Positions 1-5,145 of a stretch of 5,533 bases of DNA are shown here, one piece after another; the stretch's first letter is position 1, and every line of letters starts with the position of its first letter. Where the stretch lies: NCBI GenBank assembly GCA_023423405.1, contig JAFAFR010000002.1, positions 1-5,533 of the forward strand, written 5' to 3'. The translations under genes were made by a program, and so were the position numbers. Origin of the DNA: Bacteroidota bacterium. Lineage in GTDB: Bacteria > Bacteroidota > Bacteroidia > Chitinophagales > Chitinophagaceae. The notes beneath the pieces are model-generated. The model saw only the letters and a list, made by a program, of their open reading frames with translations, ran no database searches and was not told where the DNA came from.

Positions 1-92
1 ATGGCAATCACACACACCACGGCCAGCAGCCACATCCACTTGGGAACCTGACGGGCAGAGGAGGGGGCGGTGCGGGGTGTGTTGGTGCTCAT
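1..92 (-). CDS. N-terminus of a membrane-anchored protein, probably efflux-pump periplasmic adaptor (partial)
   Basis: Only the first 30 codons are in the window; the gene continues past position 1. The start is the ATG at 92-90, which overlaps the TGA stop of the tetR gene as ATGA, the usual sign of translational coupling in one operon. The visible peptide begins MSTNTPRT, has a positively charged stretch (R13, R..K around residues 14-18), then a hydrophobic run from about residue 19 (WMWLLAVVCVIA). This looks like an uncleaved signal anchor or a signal peptide. A TetR repressor followed directly by such a protein is the common layout of RND or HlyD-type efflux operons, where the first pump gene is the periplasmic adaptor. 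That function is inferred from context; the sequence itself only shows an inner-membrane-targeted N-terminus. It could equally be another exported protein. Confidence 0.6.
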   Translation of the reverse strand, partial: MSTNTPRTAPSSARQVPKWMWLLAVVCVIA

Positions 93-745
93 TGCGGATG
101 GGCGGCCAGGCCGCGCAGCAGGTTGTCCACTTGGGTGTCGAAATAGGTCTGGGCGGAAATGCCCAAAGAGTCGGGGTAGCACACGCCCATGGAATGGCGC
201 CACTGGATGTACGAGAACATGGGCGTCATGATCAGGTGAATGCCGGCATTCACATCAATCGGGCGAAACTCGCCACGCTCCATACCGCGCTGCAAGATGC
301 GGCGCACCAAGTCGTGGCCGGGTTCAATCACTTCTTCGAGGTAAAAAGTCGCCAACTCGGGAAAGTTGCAGCACTCACTGGTCATCAGCTTGTAAATGCC
401 GCCGGCATGCGTATCTGCAATGCGCTCCAGCCACACGGCGAACGCATAACGTACCAGATCTGGCGTGGAGCCGGAAAAATCACGCAGCTCATTGCTCCAC
501 TCTACAAAACGCCCTGCAATGTTTTCCCGCACCACCGCTTTGAGCAAAGCCTCTTTGCTGGGGTAGTACAAAAACAGCGTGCCTTTAGAGACATTGGCAC
601 GTGCTGCGACTTCCTCTACCCGGGTTGCGGCATAGCCTTTCTCGACAAACAGGCAGGTGGCCGCCTCCAGCAATTCTGCAGGGCGGGCTTCTTTGCGGCG
701 GGTTCGGCGCGGGGCAGCAGTGATTGAGGAGAGATCGGTGCTCAC
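89..745 (-). CDS. TetR/AcrR-family transcriptional repressor
   Basis: A 218-residue protein, the normal length for the family. The N-terminal DNA-binding domain spans about residues 18-70: helix 1 around ELLEAATCLFVEKGY, then the helix-turn-helix RVEEVAARANVSKGTLFLYY with the typical SKEALLKAVV that follows. The rest (about 75-218) is the helical ligand-binding and dimerization part, which is variable in this family and does not reveal the ligand. Translation starts at a GTG (745-743); an in-frame TAA lies three codons upstream, so no longer form is possible, and no clear Shine-Dalgarno is seen. Its promoter and a palindromic operator lie just upstream, so it very likely represses itself. The ATGA overlap with the next gene suggests it also controls that gene, probably an efflux pump component. 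The codon use is GC-rich and host-like, outside the inserted element. Confidence 0.92.
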   Translation of the reverse strand: MSTDLSSITAAPRRTRRKEARPAELLEAATCLFVEKGYAATRVEEVAARANVSKGTLFLYYPSKEALLKAVVRENIAGRFVEWSNELRDFSGSTPDLVRYAFAVWLERIADTHAGGIYKLMTSECCNFPELATFYLEEVIEPGHDLVRRILQRGMERGEFRPIDVNAGIHLIMTPMFSYIQWRHSMGVCYPDSLGISAQTYFDTQVDNLLRGLAAHPQ

Positions 746-769
746 AAGTGATTAGCAAGTCAAATAAAA

Positions 770-787
770 AATGACCAACCGGTCATT
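770..787. promoter_or_regulatory. Palindromic operator for the TetR-type repressor
   Basis: Perfect 7-bp arms AATGACC and GGTCATT are separated by AACC. The TGACC-N4-GGTCA shape is typical of operators bound by TetR/AcrR proteins. It lies 25 bp upstream of the repressor start codon and at the expected transcription start, so binding would block initiation or early elongation. Binding by this particular protein is inferred from position. Confidence 0.82.
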
Positions 788-793
788 AGCAGC

Positions 794-822
794 AATATAA
801 AAACGCAACACCACTGCGTCAA
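794..822 (-). promoter_or_regulatory. Sigma70-type promoter of the tetR operon
   Basis: On the minus strand the -35 is TTGACG (822-817) and the -10 is TATATT (799-794), with a 17-bp spacer. Each hexamer differs from the consensus at one position. The predicted start falls at about 787, the edge of the palindromic operator, which fits autorepression. Confidence 0.75.
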
Positions 823-894
823 GCGGTTAATTTCCTACAAAACACAAGCTTGCTGCTGTCGGCCAGTGCCGCGCACTCGGTGTAAAAACAGGGT

Positions 895-969
895 ATGCAA
901 GAAATTATTTACTTCGGCGGCGGATGTTTTTGGTGTAAAAAATCAGCAATAGACAAAAAAGACAAATAA
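895..969 (+). pseudogene. msrA: Severed native 5' end of msrA
   Basis: An ATG at 895 opens a 24-codon frame beginning MQEIIYFGGGCFWC, which is the start of MsrA including the catalytic GCFWC motif. After TGT (934-936) the frame turns into lysine-rich, AT-rich sequence (KKSAIDKKDK) with no MsrA similarity and stops at 967. Codons 2-14 align with codons 9-21 of the full msrA copy at 5146: 28 of 39 bases and 10 of 13 residues match, with many of the differences at third positions. The fragment sits next to GC-rich host DNA, so it is best read as the chromosomal gene's original beginning, cut off when the element entered. Joining it to the sequence from 5200 onward gives a normal MsrA. It could still be translated as a short peptide, but no function is expected. 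No convincing promoter is visible in 788-894, and the CAGGG before the ATG is at best a weak Shine-Dalgarno. Confidence 0.85.
928..935 (+). repeat. Left attachment-site core (att core copy 1)
   Basis: TTTTGGTG, identical to 5200-5207 in the same orientation. It covers the codons for F-W and two bases of the second Cys in the MsrA GCFWC motif. The adjoining bases differ between copies (T/C on either side). Upstream homology with the other copy continues as coding similarity, while downstream there is none, which places the junction here. Confidence 0.75.
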
Positions 970-978
970 AATCAATGG

Positions 979-1029
979 CTTGTGTAATTTTTAACTGTTG
1001 TTTATGTGAGACTTTGTGAAATTTTTATC
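979..1029 (+). repeat. Left arm-type recombinase binding sites (candidate)
   Basis: Copies of a GTGAAAT-like box: CTTGTGTAAT at 979-988, GTGAGACT at 1006-1013 and TTTGTGAAATTTTTATC at 1013-1029. The last repeats the right-end TTTGTGAAATTTATC (5111-5125) in the same orientation. It starts 77 nt after the left core; its partner ends 74 nt before the right core, so the two are nearly symmetric in the excised circle. The last site overlaps the relaxase stop codon. Tyrosine recombinases of the lambda type bind such arm sites; binding here is inferred. Confidence 0.55.
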
Positions 1030-2146
1030 GCTTGAACTTGTTGTTGCTTTGTCTGTTGCTTGCAATGCTTCTGTAGCCTTCTAGCTCTCGCTGTAGCCTT
1101 TTGTTTTCTGCTTCTAAATTTGTAGCGACATTTGTCTTTTTTTCTAACTCTCTCTCAATTGTTCTTCTCTGTCTTCGTTCATCTTGAACCTCTCGTTCTG
1201 CCTGCTGTTTAACTCTATCTGTATAGGTTTTCGCTTGCTCTGTGAGCTTTTCAGCTTCTGCCAATGCCTTGGCACTAGGTTCATGCCATTTGCTCTTAAA
1301 TCCGCTAAAAATTGCACCAGCTTTTGAACCCAGTGCTTGAGCCTCTGCTTGTGCTTGTTGTCTCCCAGCTTCTAACCCTATTTTTTTATAGTGTTCGTGG
1401 CGTTTCCTGGCTGTTTTCTCAACATCTTTAAGAGCTTTAGCTTGTGCTTGTTCTGCTTGCCACTGCAAGCGTGTTAAACGACGCCTGCCAGGCCCTAAAC
1501 GTGTCAACCCGAAGGGTTGGCCTACTCTTTTACTGAAGTCGTCTTGTGTGGCTCTCATAGCTTCTGCAAACGCTATGTTTTGCTCCTGTTTAGTTGCTTG
1601 TTGGTTTTGTTTCTTTATTTCTTTCTGTGCTCGTTTTCCTTCGTGTATATCGTCAAAGCTTTGCCCGACTTTTGGAATTACATAAAAATGCAAATGCGGG
1701 TGAGCTTCGTCTTGATGTTCAATGACACATTGCAAATTGTCTCCATATTTTTCTTTAAGCCATTTAATAGCCATTACTTTAAATTTATCCCAATTTTTTT
1801 CTTCGGACCTGGGTAAAGAAATGACACCCGCTAATAAGCAATGTGCATCTTTGCGAAGCTTTCGCCCTTGGGCATCTGTTGACTGTTCAGCCCAGGCTGT
1901 GGCCTCTGCCTCTACATTATCTAAATCACCAAGCAGAATAATAGGTGACTGCGGATTTTCTATGTGATAGCAACTATCTTGCTCTCGTTTAGCTTCTGCA
2001 ATTACCCAACTAACATTACCTTTTTTTTCTTTTGCTACTTCTTTACTTGAAAAAGTGCCGTTAGAATTTTTCTTTGTCTGTGTTCTTTGCTTTGTGCTTT
2101 CTTCTCTTGCATAAGCTTCAATATGAAAAAATTGATAACCTGCCAT
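1025..2146 (-). CDS. MobV/Pre-type mobilization relaxase
   Basis: A 373-residue protein. The diagnostic motif is at residues 144-153, HQDEAHPHLH, followed by FYVIP. This matches the H-x-D-E-x-x-P-H-x-H metal-binding motif of Pre/Mob (MobV) relaxases, which nick oriT and lead single-stranded DNA into a recipient. The N-terminus MAGYQFFHIEAYAR and the segment DAQGRKLRKDAHCLLAGVIS (about 91-110) fit the catalytic domain. Residues about 212-226 (GLTRLGPGRRRLTR) are strongly basic and may contact DNA. From about 227 to 360 the protein is rich in Ala, Gln, Glu, Lys and Arg with heptad-like spacing, probably a long coiled coil, as in other MobV proteins. Start at ATG 2146 with AAGGAG (2162-2157) ten bases upstream. 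It lies alone at the left end behind an inverted-repeat region that may be oriT. The catalytic nucleophile cannot be fixed by eye. The family call is solid; activity is inferred. Confidence 0.88.
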   Translation of the reverse strand: MAGYQFFHIEAYAREESTKQRTQTKKNSNGTFSSKEVAKEKKGNVSWVIAEAKREQDSCYHIENPQSPIILLGDLDNVEAEATAWAEQSTDAQGRKLRKDAHCLLAGVISLPRSEEKNWDKFKVMAIKWLKEKYGDNLQCVIEHQDEAHPHLHFYVIPKVGQSFDDIHEGKRAQKEIKKQNQQATKQEQNIAFAEAMRATQDDFSKRVGQPFGLTRLGPGRRRLTRLQWQAEQAQAKALKDVEKTARKRHEHYKKIGLEAGRQQAQAEAQALGSKAGAIFSGFKSKWHEPSAKALAEAEKLTEQAKTYTDRVKQQAEREVQDERRQRRTIERELEKKTNVATNLEAENKRLQRELEGYRSIASNRQSNNKFKR

Positions 2147-2195
2147 AATTAAATTTCTCCTTATTATTCTATTTATGGATAACCTAAGGTCGTTT

Positions 2196-2213
2196 ATTTT
2201 GCCTTAGCAAAAT
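2196..2213. repeat. Inverted repeat upstream of the relaxase gene
   Basis: Perfect 7-bp arms ATTTTGC and GCAAAAT around a CTTA loop. A second, overlapping pairing (CTAAGG with CCTTAG, 2183-2207) is possible. It is in the untranslated leader or oriT region of the relaxase; it has no T-tract, so it is not a terminator. Confidence 0.5.
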
Positions 2214-2292
2214 GAATGACCCAGCAAACAACGTTCGGTAGGGACGTTTGGTATTAGCTCAATGCAATTGCCGCGTTTATGAAGCTTGCGTA

Positions 2293-2319
2293 ATAAACAT
2301 AGTCGGTCACTATGTTTAT
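2293..2319. other. Candidate oriT / operator: 10-bp inverted repeat before the relaxase gene
   Basis: Perfect arms ATAAACATAG and CTATGTTTAT with a 7-nt loop TCGGTCA. A further GTTTAT at 2275-2280 can compete for the left arm. MobV relaxases nick next to an inverted repeat lying just upstream of their own gene, and here the repeat overlaps the likely -10 of the relaxase promoter, as in MobV plasmids where the relaxase also represses itself. On the minus strand the left arm and loop read CATAGTGACC, which shares only TAGTG with the pMV158-type nick region. The oriT role is therefore inference; the inverted repeat is certain. Confidence 0.45.
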
Positions 2320-2342
2320 ATTAAAACAGATAAATCAGTTAA
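2315..2342 (-). promoter_or_regulatory. Probable promoter of the relaxase gene
   Basis: On the minus strand TTAACT (2342-2337), a 16-bp spacer, then TATAAA (2320-2315). The -10 overlaps the right arm of the 10-bp inverted repeat, so a protein bound there would block transcription. The predicted start is about 2308, giving a leader of about 160 nt with several hairpins before the ATG at 2146. Confidence 0.5.
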
Positions 2343-2377
2343 GTAAAGAGAACAGCCAGATTGGTTAAACAGCCATT

Positions 2378-2402
2378 AAAAAAAGACCACGAGGGTCTTT
2401 TT
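2378..2402 (-). terminator. Intrinsic terminator of the two small genes
   Basis: On the minus strand a perfect 9-bp stem AAAAAGACC / GGTCTTTTT with a 5-nt loop CTCGT, ending in seven T residues (2384-2378). It lies 80 bases past the stop of the 94-residue gene. The A-rich 5' arm means it may also work on the opposite strand. Confidence 0.8.
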
Positions 2403-2403
2403 A

Positions 2404-2483
2404 AATAACCGTCAAATACTGGAACCAGCTTTTCAAGCTTGAGGCTTTGTGCAGTGTCTGGCCGACACCTTTGGCACCACTAT
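2404..2483 (-). other. Structured 3' untranslated stretch before the terminator
   Basis: This 80-base piece is clearly more GC-rich than the gene before it. On the minus strand it can form GTGTC-GGCCA-GACAC (2466-2452) framed by GTGC/GCAC, and a CTGG/CCAG hairpin (about 2429-2420). No reading frame of note is present. It may be part of the mRNA 3' end or a processed small RNA ending at the terminator; no function is known to me. Confidence 0.35.
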
Positions 2484-2768
2484 TTAAAATTTCATCTCAA
2501 GCAACTTATACAAGTTGTTTTCTATTTTCAAAAGTATCTTTTTATTTTTATTATCTGTGAAAACTTCTTTATTCTCTATCCACACTTTTGATTTTAAAAA
2601 CACTTCGTAATCTTCGCTATTAAAATCAAACACATTACCAAAATACTCTATTATCTGGATAGTGTTTAAATAGCATCTAACTTTTTTAGTTTTTGGATTA
2701 AGCCATTTATTACCAAAAAAATAAATTTTTTCTATTTCATCTTTTTTAAGTTTATTTAGCTTCTTCAT
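2484..2768 (-). CDS. Hypothetical 94-residue lysine-rich protein
   Basis: I do not recognise this protein. It starts at ATG 2768, which overlaps the TGA stop of the upstream 65-residue gene (ATGA), so it is probably translated by coupling; no strong Shine-Dalgarno is seen. It is very rich in Lys, Asn, Ile and Phe, starts with MKKLNKLKKDEIEK, has no signal peptide or membrane segment, and looks like a small soluble basic protein with alternating strands and helices (WLNPKTKKVRCYLNTIQIIEYFG near residues 22-44). Codons are strongly AT-biased, unlike host genes, which fits a transferred gene. Coupling to a small membrane protein suggests the two act together, for instance as cargo that affects the host or competing elements; that is inference only. 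A terminator follows. Confidence 0.75.
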   Translation of the reverse strand: MKKLNKLKKDEIEKIYFFGNKWLNPKTKKVRCYLNTIQIIEYFGNVFDFNSEDYEVFLKSKVWIENKEVFTDNKNKKILLKIENNLYKLLEMKF

Positions 2769-2962
2769 TCTTCACCATCCTTTTGCTGGAATGGTTTTGA
2801 AGCTAATGATATAAAGAAATAAATAACAACAGCCCAAATCCCCAAAGAAAACCAAGCTCCAAACATCTCAATCTCTATGCTACTGCTTGAGCTTGAAGAG
2901 CTACCAAAAATTAAACGTCCTACAAATTTAACTGCACCTGTCAAAAAATCTACTAATCCCAT
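2765..2962 (-). CDS. Small serine-rich single-span membrane protein (hypothetical)
   Basis: A 65-residue protein with no family I recognise. A longer frame opens at 3001, but the ATG at 2962 is the better start: it has a full AAGGAGG (2974-2968) five bases upstream, whereas the earlier start has none and would add a lysine-rich tail encoded by the Shine-Dalgarno region. Layout: an amphipathic N-terminal segment (residues 2-20, MGLVDFLTGAVKFVGRLIFG), a run of eight serines (21-28), IEIE, then one strongly hydrophobic span (about 33-54, FGAWFSLGIWAVVIYFFISL) and a short charged tail KDGEE. The serines use several different codons, so the run is kept at protein level and is not a slipped DNA repeat. 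Its stop overlaps the next start as ATGA. The gene follows the long structured RNA region and may be controlled by it. A role in host membrane, phage exclusion or toxicity is possible but unproven. Confidence 0.8.
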   Translation of the reverse strand: MGLVDFLTGAVKFVGRLIFGSSSSSSSSIEIEMFGAWFSLGIWAVVIYFFISLASKPFQQKDGEE

Positions 2963-2966
2963 AACT

Positions 2967-2974
2967 GCCTCCTT
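2967..2974 (-). promoter_or_regulatory. Strong ribosome binding site fixing the start of the membrane-protein gene
   Basis: AAGGAGGC on the minus strand, five bases before ATG 2962. It is the best Shine-Dalgarno in the element and is the reason for choosing the shorter 65-residue form over the 78-residue form. Confidence 0.85.
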
Positions 2975-3036
2975 TTTTATAATTGTCTTTTTTCTACCCA
3001 CCTAACCTCCCAAGGGAGGGACTACTCCGTAGGGGC

Positions 3037-3068
3037 AAGCTTTGATGATTTAACAATCATCAAACTTG
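3037..3068. repeat. Long hairpin near the 3' end of the structured region
   Basis: Minus strand: CAAGTTTGATGATT, loop GTTA, AATCATCAAAGCTTG, that is 14 pairs with one bulged G. It is followed by two smaller hairpins, CTAC-GGA-GTAG (3032-3022) and CCTCC-CTTG-GGAGG (3019-3006). No T-tract follows, so it is not a typical terminator. It lies 75 to 106 bases upstream of the membrane-protein start and could protect or regulate that message. Confidence 0.6.
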
Positions 3069-3110
3069 GATGTGTTTCATTTCATTCAACCAAATACCCT
3101 TTATCATTTC

Positions 3111-3134
3111 TATATCTATAAGTCCATAGATATA
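3111..3134. repeat. Perfect 9-bp inverted repeat
   Basis: Arms TATATCTAT and ATAGATATA with spacer AAGTCC. It could be an RNA hairpin of the structured region or a protein operator. AT-only arms make a stable RNA stem less certain than for the other helices here. Confidence 0.5.
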
Positions 3135-3600
3135 CCAATTTAATACAAATAAATACCTTCTAAGTGAGGAAACTTCGTTTCCTTGTATTTAAGGCTGTTT
3201 CTGTATTTCCTCCTCCAGCTTCGCTTCCAGAGAAAATATCGGAAACAGCCAGCCCTAACCGGCCATTGGCAGGGTTGCTATTTCCGATATTCAGTTAATA
3301 ACGTGGGTTATCCCTTCCGTCGAATAACTCGGGCAGATAACTATAAAGCTGTATCTGCTTGGCAGTTCATGGTGCTTTAACCATTTGATACGGGGTCTGC
3401 TCTTAGCCTTCCCTAGTGTCTTTGTATCATTCCCATTCTAAACACTCACAACACTTTGAGCCGTTTCTTAACTCTGGCTAGTCCGTTAGCCTATACAGTA
3501 ATTTATCTGGGTTTTCATTGTGAGAACAATCGTTAGTTCTCTTGCGTGTTTACTGTGTTGTTAAAAGATATTTTCGAACCGAGAATTTTCATTGACGCAT

Positions 3601-3636
3601 AAAAAATATCCTACACTGTGAAAGTTGTAGGATATT
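3601..3636 (-). terminator. Terminator-like hairpin early in the RNA (candidate attenuator)
   Basis: On the minus strand AATATCCTAC / GTAGGATATT (10 bp), a bulged A, ACT/AGT and a 5-nt loop, followed by a run of six T (3606-3601). It is 62 to 98 bases from the predicted transcription start. Its 3' arm can instead pair as GATATTTT (3610-3603) with AAAATATC (3574-3567), which would break the hairpin, so a termination/antitermination switch is possible. Because the lower stem is AT-rich, actual termination is uncertain. Confidence 0.4.
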
Positions 3637-3702
3637 GGGCTATTGACTTTTATTAAAATCTTTAATACTATATTCTTAATTACAGCTTCCACACTGTTAA
3701 TA

Positions 3703-3740
3703 TCAATATATTGAAAAATAGCTGTTTGTCAATATGTTGA
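3703..3740 (-). promoter_or_regulatory. Strong promoter with two palindromic operator-like sites
   Basis: On the minus strand TTGACA (3732-3727), a 16-bp spacer and TATATT (3710-3705); the -35 is a perfect consensus. A perfect 12-bp palindrome TCAATATATTGA (3703-3714) covers the -10. A near copy TCAATATGTTGA (3729-3740) overlaps the -35, 26 bp away. This is the typical layout of a promoter closed by a dimeric repressor at two sites. The predicted start is about 3698. No repressor gene is recognisable inside the element, so the regulator might be the recombinase, the 94-residue protein or a host protein. Confidence 0.6.
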
Positions 3741-3744
3741 GTTG

Positions 3745-3777
3745 AAAAAGATAAAGCCCCATTTTTTTGGGCTTTAT
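3745..3777 (-). terminator. Intrinsic terminator of the recombinase gene
   Basis: On the minus strand the 9-bp stem ATAAAGCCC / GGGCTTTAT carries an A-rich 9-nt loop and is followed by CTTTTT (3750-3745). It begins 12 bases after the recombinase stop codon at 3789. It separates that gene from the downstream promoter and structured RNA. Confidence 0.8.
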
Positions 3778-3788
3778 TCTTTCTTAAT

Positions 3789-5063
3789 TTAACGGCTTTG
3801 ATTCTGCTTTTTCAATGAGAAGTAATGTTTTTTAGTGATATTTGAATTCTTGTGCCCGACAGACTTCAAAACAGCATTTTGAGAAGATAAACCAGAAGAG
3901 GGCATTTGTTTAATATTTTCTTCAAGCTTCCTAATGCTGGAAATTCCTAGAATTTCAGCAATCAATAAGCTATTCTCTGCTCCGATTTTCTCCACGAAGT
4001 TAGATATAGCTTCTTTTCTCAGTTTGTGGCTTGTAATGTCTTGCATTCCTCTATCCTTGAGGAATTTTGTATAAGAACCTTCAAAACCCAATACAGTGTA
4101 ATTAAATAAACGGTCTTGATTTGGCTTTTTTTTGATGCTTTGAATTAGTTCTTGGGCTTCTTTAGTAAGATAAACAAAACGGCTGTCTGTTTTAGTGTCT
4201 AGTAATTCAATTTGATTTTCATAAATTTGAGACCATTTGAGAAGAACTGTTTCACTTCTTCTCATTGCTGTTAAGAGCATAAGCTTAACGATGAAAATAA
4301 AATCAGGATTACTATGTTGCTCAATAGCTTTTAAGAACTCTTCTTTTTGTCCATCTGCAAATCTGAAAGCTTTCTTTTTTGTTGGCTGTGCATTTGCTAA
4401 TAAGTCCCTGTCGTAATTCTTTGTTGGATTTATTATGTGTTTTTTGCTTGTATTTAGATACTTAATCTTATTGAACACATTACTGATAAAAGTTATCTCT
4501 CTTTGAATAGAGATAGCTTTCAATCCTTTCTTGGCTCTCTCCAAAACATAAGAATTGATAACATTTTCGCTAATCTCTTCAAGCTTTAATTGGCCTAGGT
4601 CTTTTTTAAACATTGAAGAAAAATTCGGGAAAGTTATATCTGCATTAGATGTTTCCTTAAAAGCTACTTTTGTATTCTCAATTGTTTTGAAAAAACTTAA
4701 TGTATTTTTATAATTTCTGTACTTTAATTTACCCTCTGCTGATGTAATATCGATATTTATATATTTGGGTTTTACATAGTCTTCAATATATCGATGTATA
4801 TACATTGAGAAGGGAGGGTCTTCTAAAAATTCTCTATGTTTCTTTATTGTTTCTTCATCTTCAACTAGCCGAAGATGAATTTTCTTTAAGCCCAATTTTG
4901 TTTTGGTTGTATTGAGAAAATCAATAGCATCTTCTACAGCATCAAATAACTGGTCAATCTTCAATGTCTTTCGTTTGATTTGAACTCTGTAAGACACTAC
5001 TTGTGTCCCATCCTTGTTCTTCCGTGTGAGCTTTTGGACACCTCGGGGCAGTAGAACAGCCAT
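3789..5063 (-). CDS. int: Site-specific tyrosine recombinase (integrase)
   Basis: 424 residues, a usual length for phage and island integrases. It joins the circular element to the core site in msrA and cuts it out again. The arm-binding and core-binding regions fill roughly residues 10-225 (a SAM-like core domain around 85-205). The catalytic domain (about 230-424) holds every expected residue: Arg268 in TAMRRSE, Lys291 in DTKTDSR, His346 and Arg349 in SHKLRKEA, His404 in VGHKN and the nucleophile Tyr414 in TKKHYF. The start ATG 5063 is preceded by GAGG with five A residues between. It is the right-most gene, reading away from the right core 137 bases off, with arm-site repeats in its 5' region; this is the usual int-att arrangement and suggests the recombinase may control its own promoter. 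Codons are AT-rich, unlike the host flanks. A terminator follows. It looks intact. Confidence 0.93.
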   Translation of the reverse strand: MAVLLPRGVQKLTRKNKDGTQVVSYRVQIKRKTLKIDQLFDAVEDAIDFLNTTKTKLGLKKIHLRLVEDEETIKKHREFLEDPPFSMYIHRYIEDYVKPKYINIDITSAEGKLKYRNYKNTLSFFKTIENTKVAFKETSNADITFPNFSSMFKKDLGQLKLEEISENVINSYVLERAKKGLKAISIQREITFISNVFNKIKYLNTSKKHIINPTKNYDRDLLANAQPTKKKAFRFADGQKEEFLKAIEQHSNPDFIFIVKLMLLTAMRRSETVLLKWSQIYENQIELLDTKTDSRFVYLTKEAQELIQSIKKKPNQDRLFNYTVLGFEGSYTKFLKDRGMQDITSHKLRKEAISNFVEKIGAENSLLIAEILGISSIRKLEENIKQMPSSGLSSQNAVLKSVGHKNSNITKKHYFSLKKQNQSR

Positions 5064-5080
5064 TTTTTGCCTCGTTTTCC

Positions 5081-5125
5081 GTGTGAAATCTTGTGAAATC
5101 CATGGGAGAATTTGTGAAATTTATC
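5081..5125 (+). repeat. Right arm-type recombinase binding sites (candidate)
   Basis: Three direct copies of GTGAAAT: 5083-5089, 5093-5099 and 5114-5120, spaced 10 and 21 bp, so on the same face of the helix. The third extends to TTTGTGAAATTTATC and repeats the left-end site at 1013-1029. They lie in the leader of the recombinase gene, 75 to 120 bases from the right core. The GTGA/TCAC at 5114-5127 also makes a short inverted repeat. Confidence 0.55.
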
Positions 5126-5136
5126 ACTCTCAAAAC

Positions 5137-5141
5137 GGAGG
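5137..5141 (+). promoter_or_regulatory. Ribosome binding site of the rebuilt msrA
   Basis: GGAGG four bases before ATG 5146. It belongs to the element, so the reconstituted gene is translated from element-supplied signals. No clear -10/-35 pair for msrA is visible in 5064-5136; the promoter may overlap the arm sites. Confidence 0.7.
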
Positions 5142-5145
5142 CAGT

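Larger units (their letters stand above)
3020..3698 (-). ncRNA. Candidate large structured non-coding RNA or very long structured leader
   Basis: Nearly 700 bases with no convincing protein frame but many strong stems. Main helices (plus coordinates of the two arms): 3605-3614 with 3627-3636; 3567-3574 with 3603-3610; 3495-3501 with 3550-3556 enclosing 3522-3527 with 3536-3541; 3476-3480 with 3487-3491; 3386-3391 with 3424-3429; 3369-3373 with 3380-3384; 3333-3339 with 3352-3358; 3307-3311 with 3324-3328; 3235-3245 with 3281-3291; 3193-3201 with 3242-3250; 3168-3173 with 3177-3182 framed by 3151-3156 with 3185-3190; 3111-3119 with 3126-3134; 3037-3068. Minus-strand reading is favoured by the promoter at 3732-3705 and by the largest stem, where a C/A mismatch on plus becomes a U-G pair on minus, giving 15 continuous pairs. 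It is downstream of the recombinase terminator and ends before the strong ribosome site of the membrane-protein gene. Known phage and mobile-element giants such as ROOL and GOLLD have this size and style, but I cannot match it to either. A group I or II intron or tmRNA is not supported. Confidence 0.5.

Noticed and set aside
77..727. A 216-codon plus-strand frame opposite the tetR gene
   Set aside because: It is the antisense shadow of a clear TetR-family protein in GC-rich DNA and shows no domain.
1517..1967. Plus-strand frames opposite the relaxase gene
   Set aside because: Phenylalanine- and leucine-rich antisense shadows of the lysine- and glutamate-rich relaxase codons.
2879..2902. Serine run as a simple DNA repeat
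   Set aside because: The eight serines use different codons (AGC, TCT, TCA, AGT), so there is no tandem DNA repeat.
3183..3380. A 65-codon plus-strand frame starting with TTG in the structured region
   Set aside because: No Shine-Dalgarno, no recognisable features, and its sequence is made up of the arms of the long inverted repeats.
3315..3590. tRNA- or tmRNA-like pieces (ATTCGACGG near 3318-3326 and GGTTCGAAA near 3572-3580, minus strand)
   Set aside because: No T-stem pairing, acceptor stem or tag reading frame around them; short chance matches.
3643..3671. Plus-strand TTGACT-17-TACTAT, which could start a small RNA of about 100 nt ending at the 3751-3777 hairpin
   Set aside because: The -10 matches only 4 of 6 and the hairpin fits the recombinase terminator on the other strand better; kept only as a possibility.
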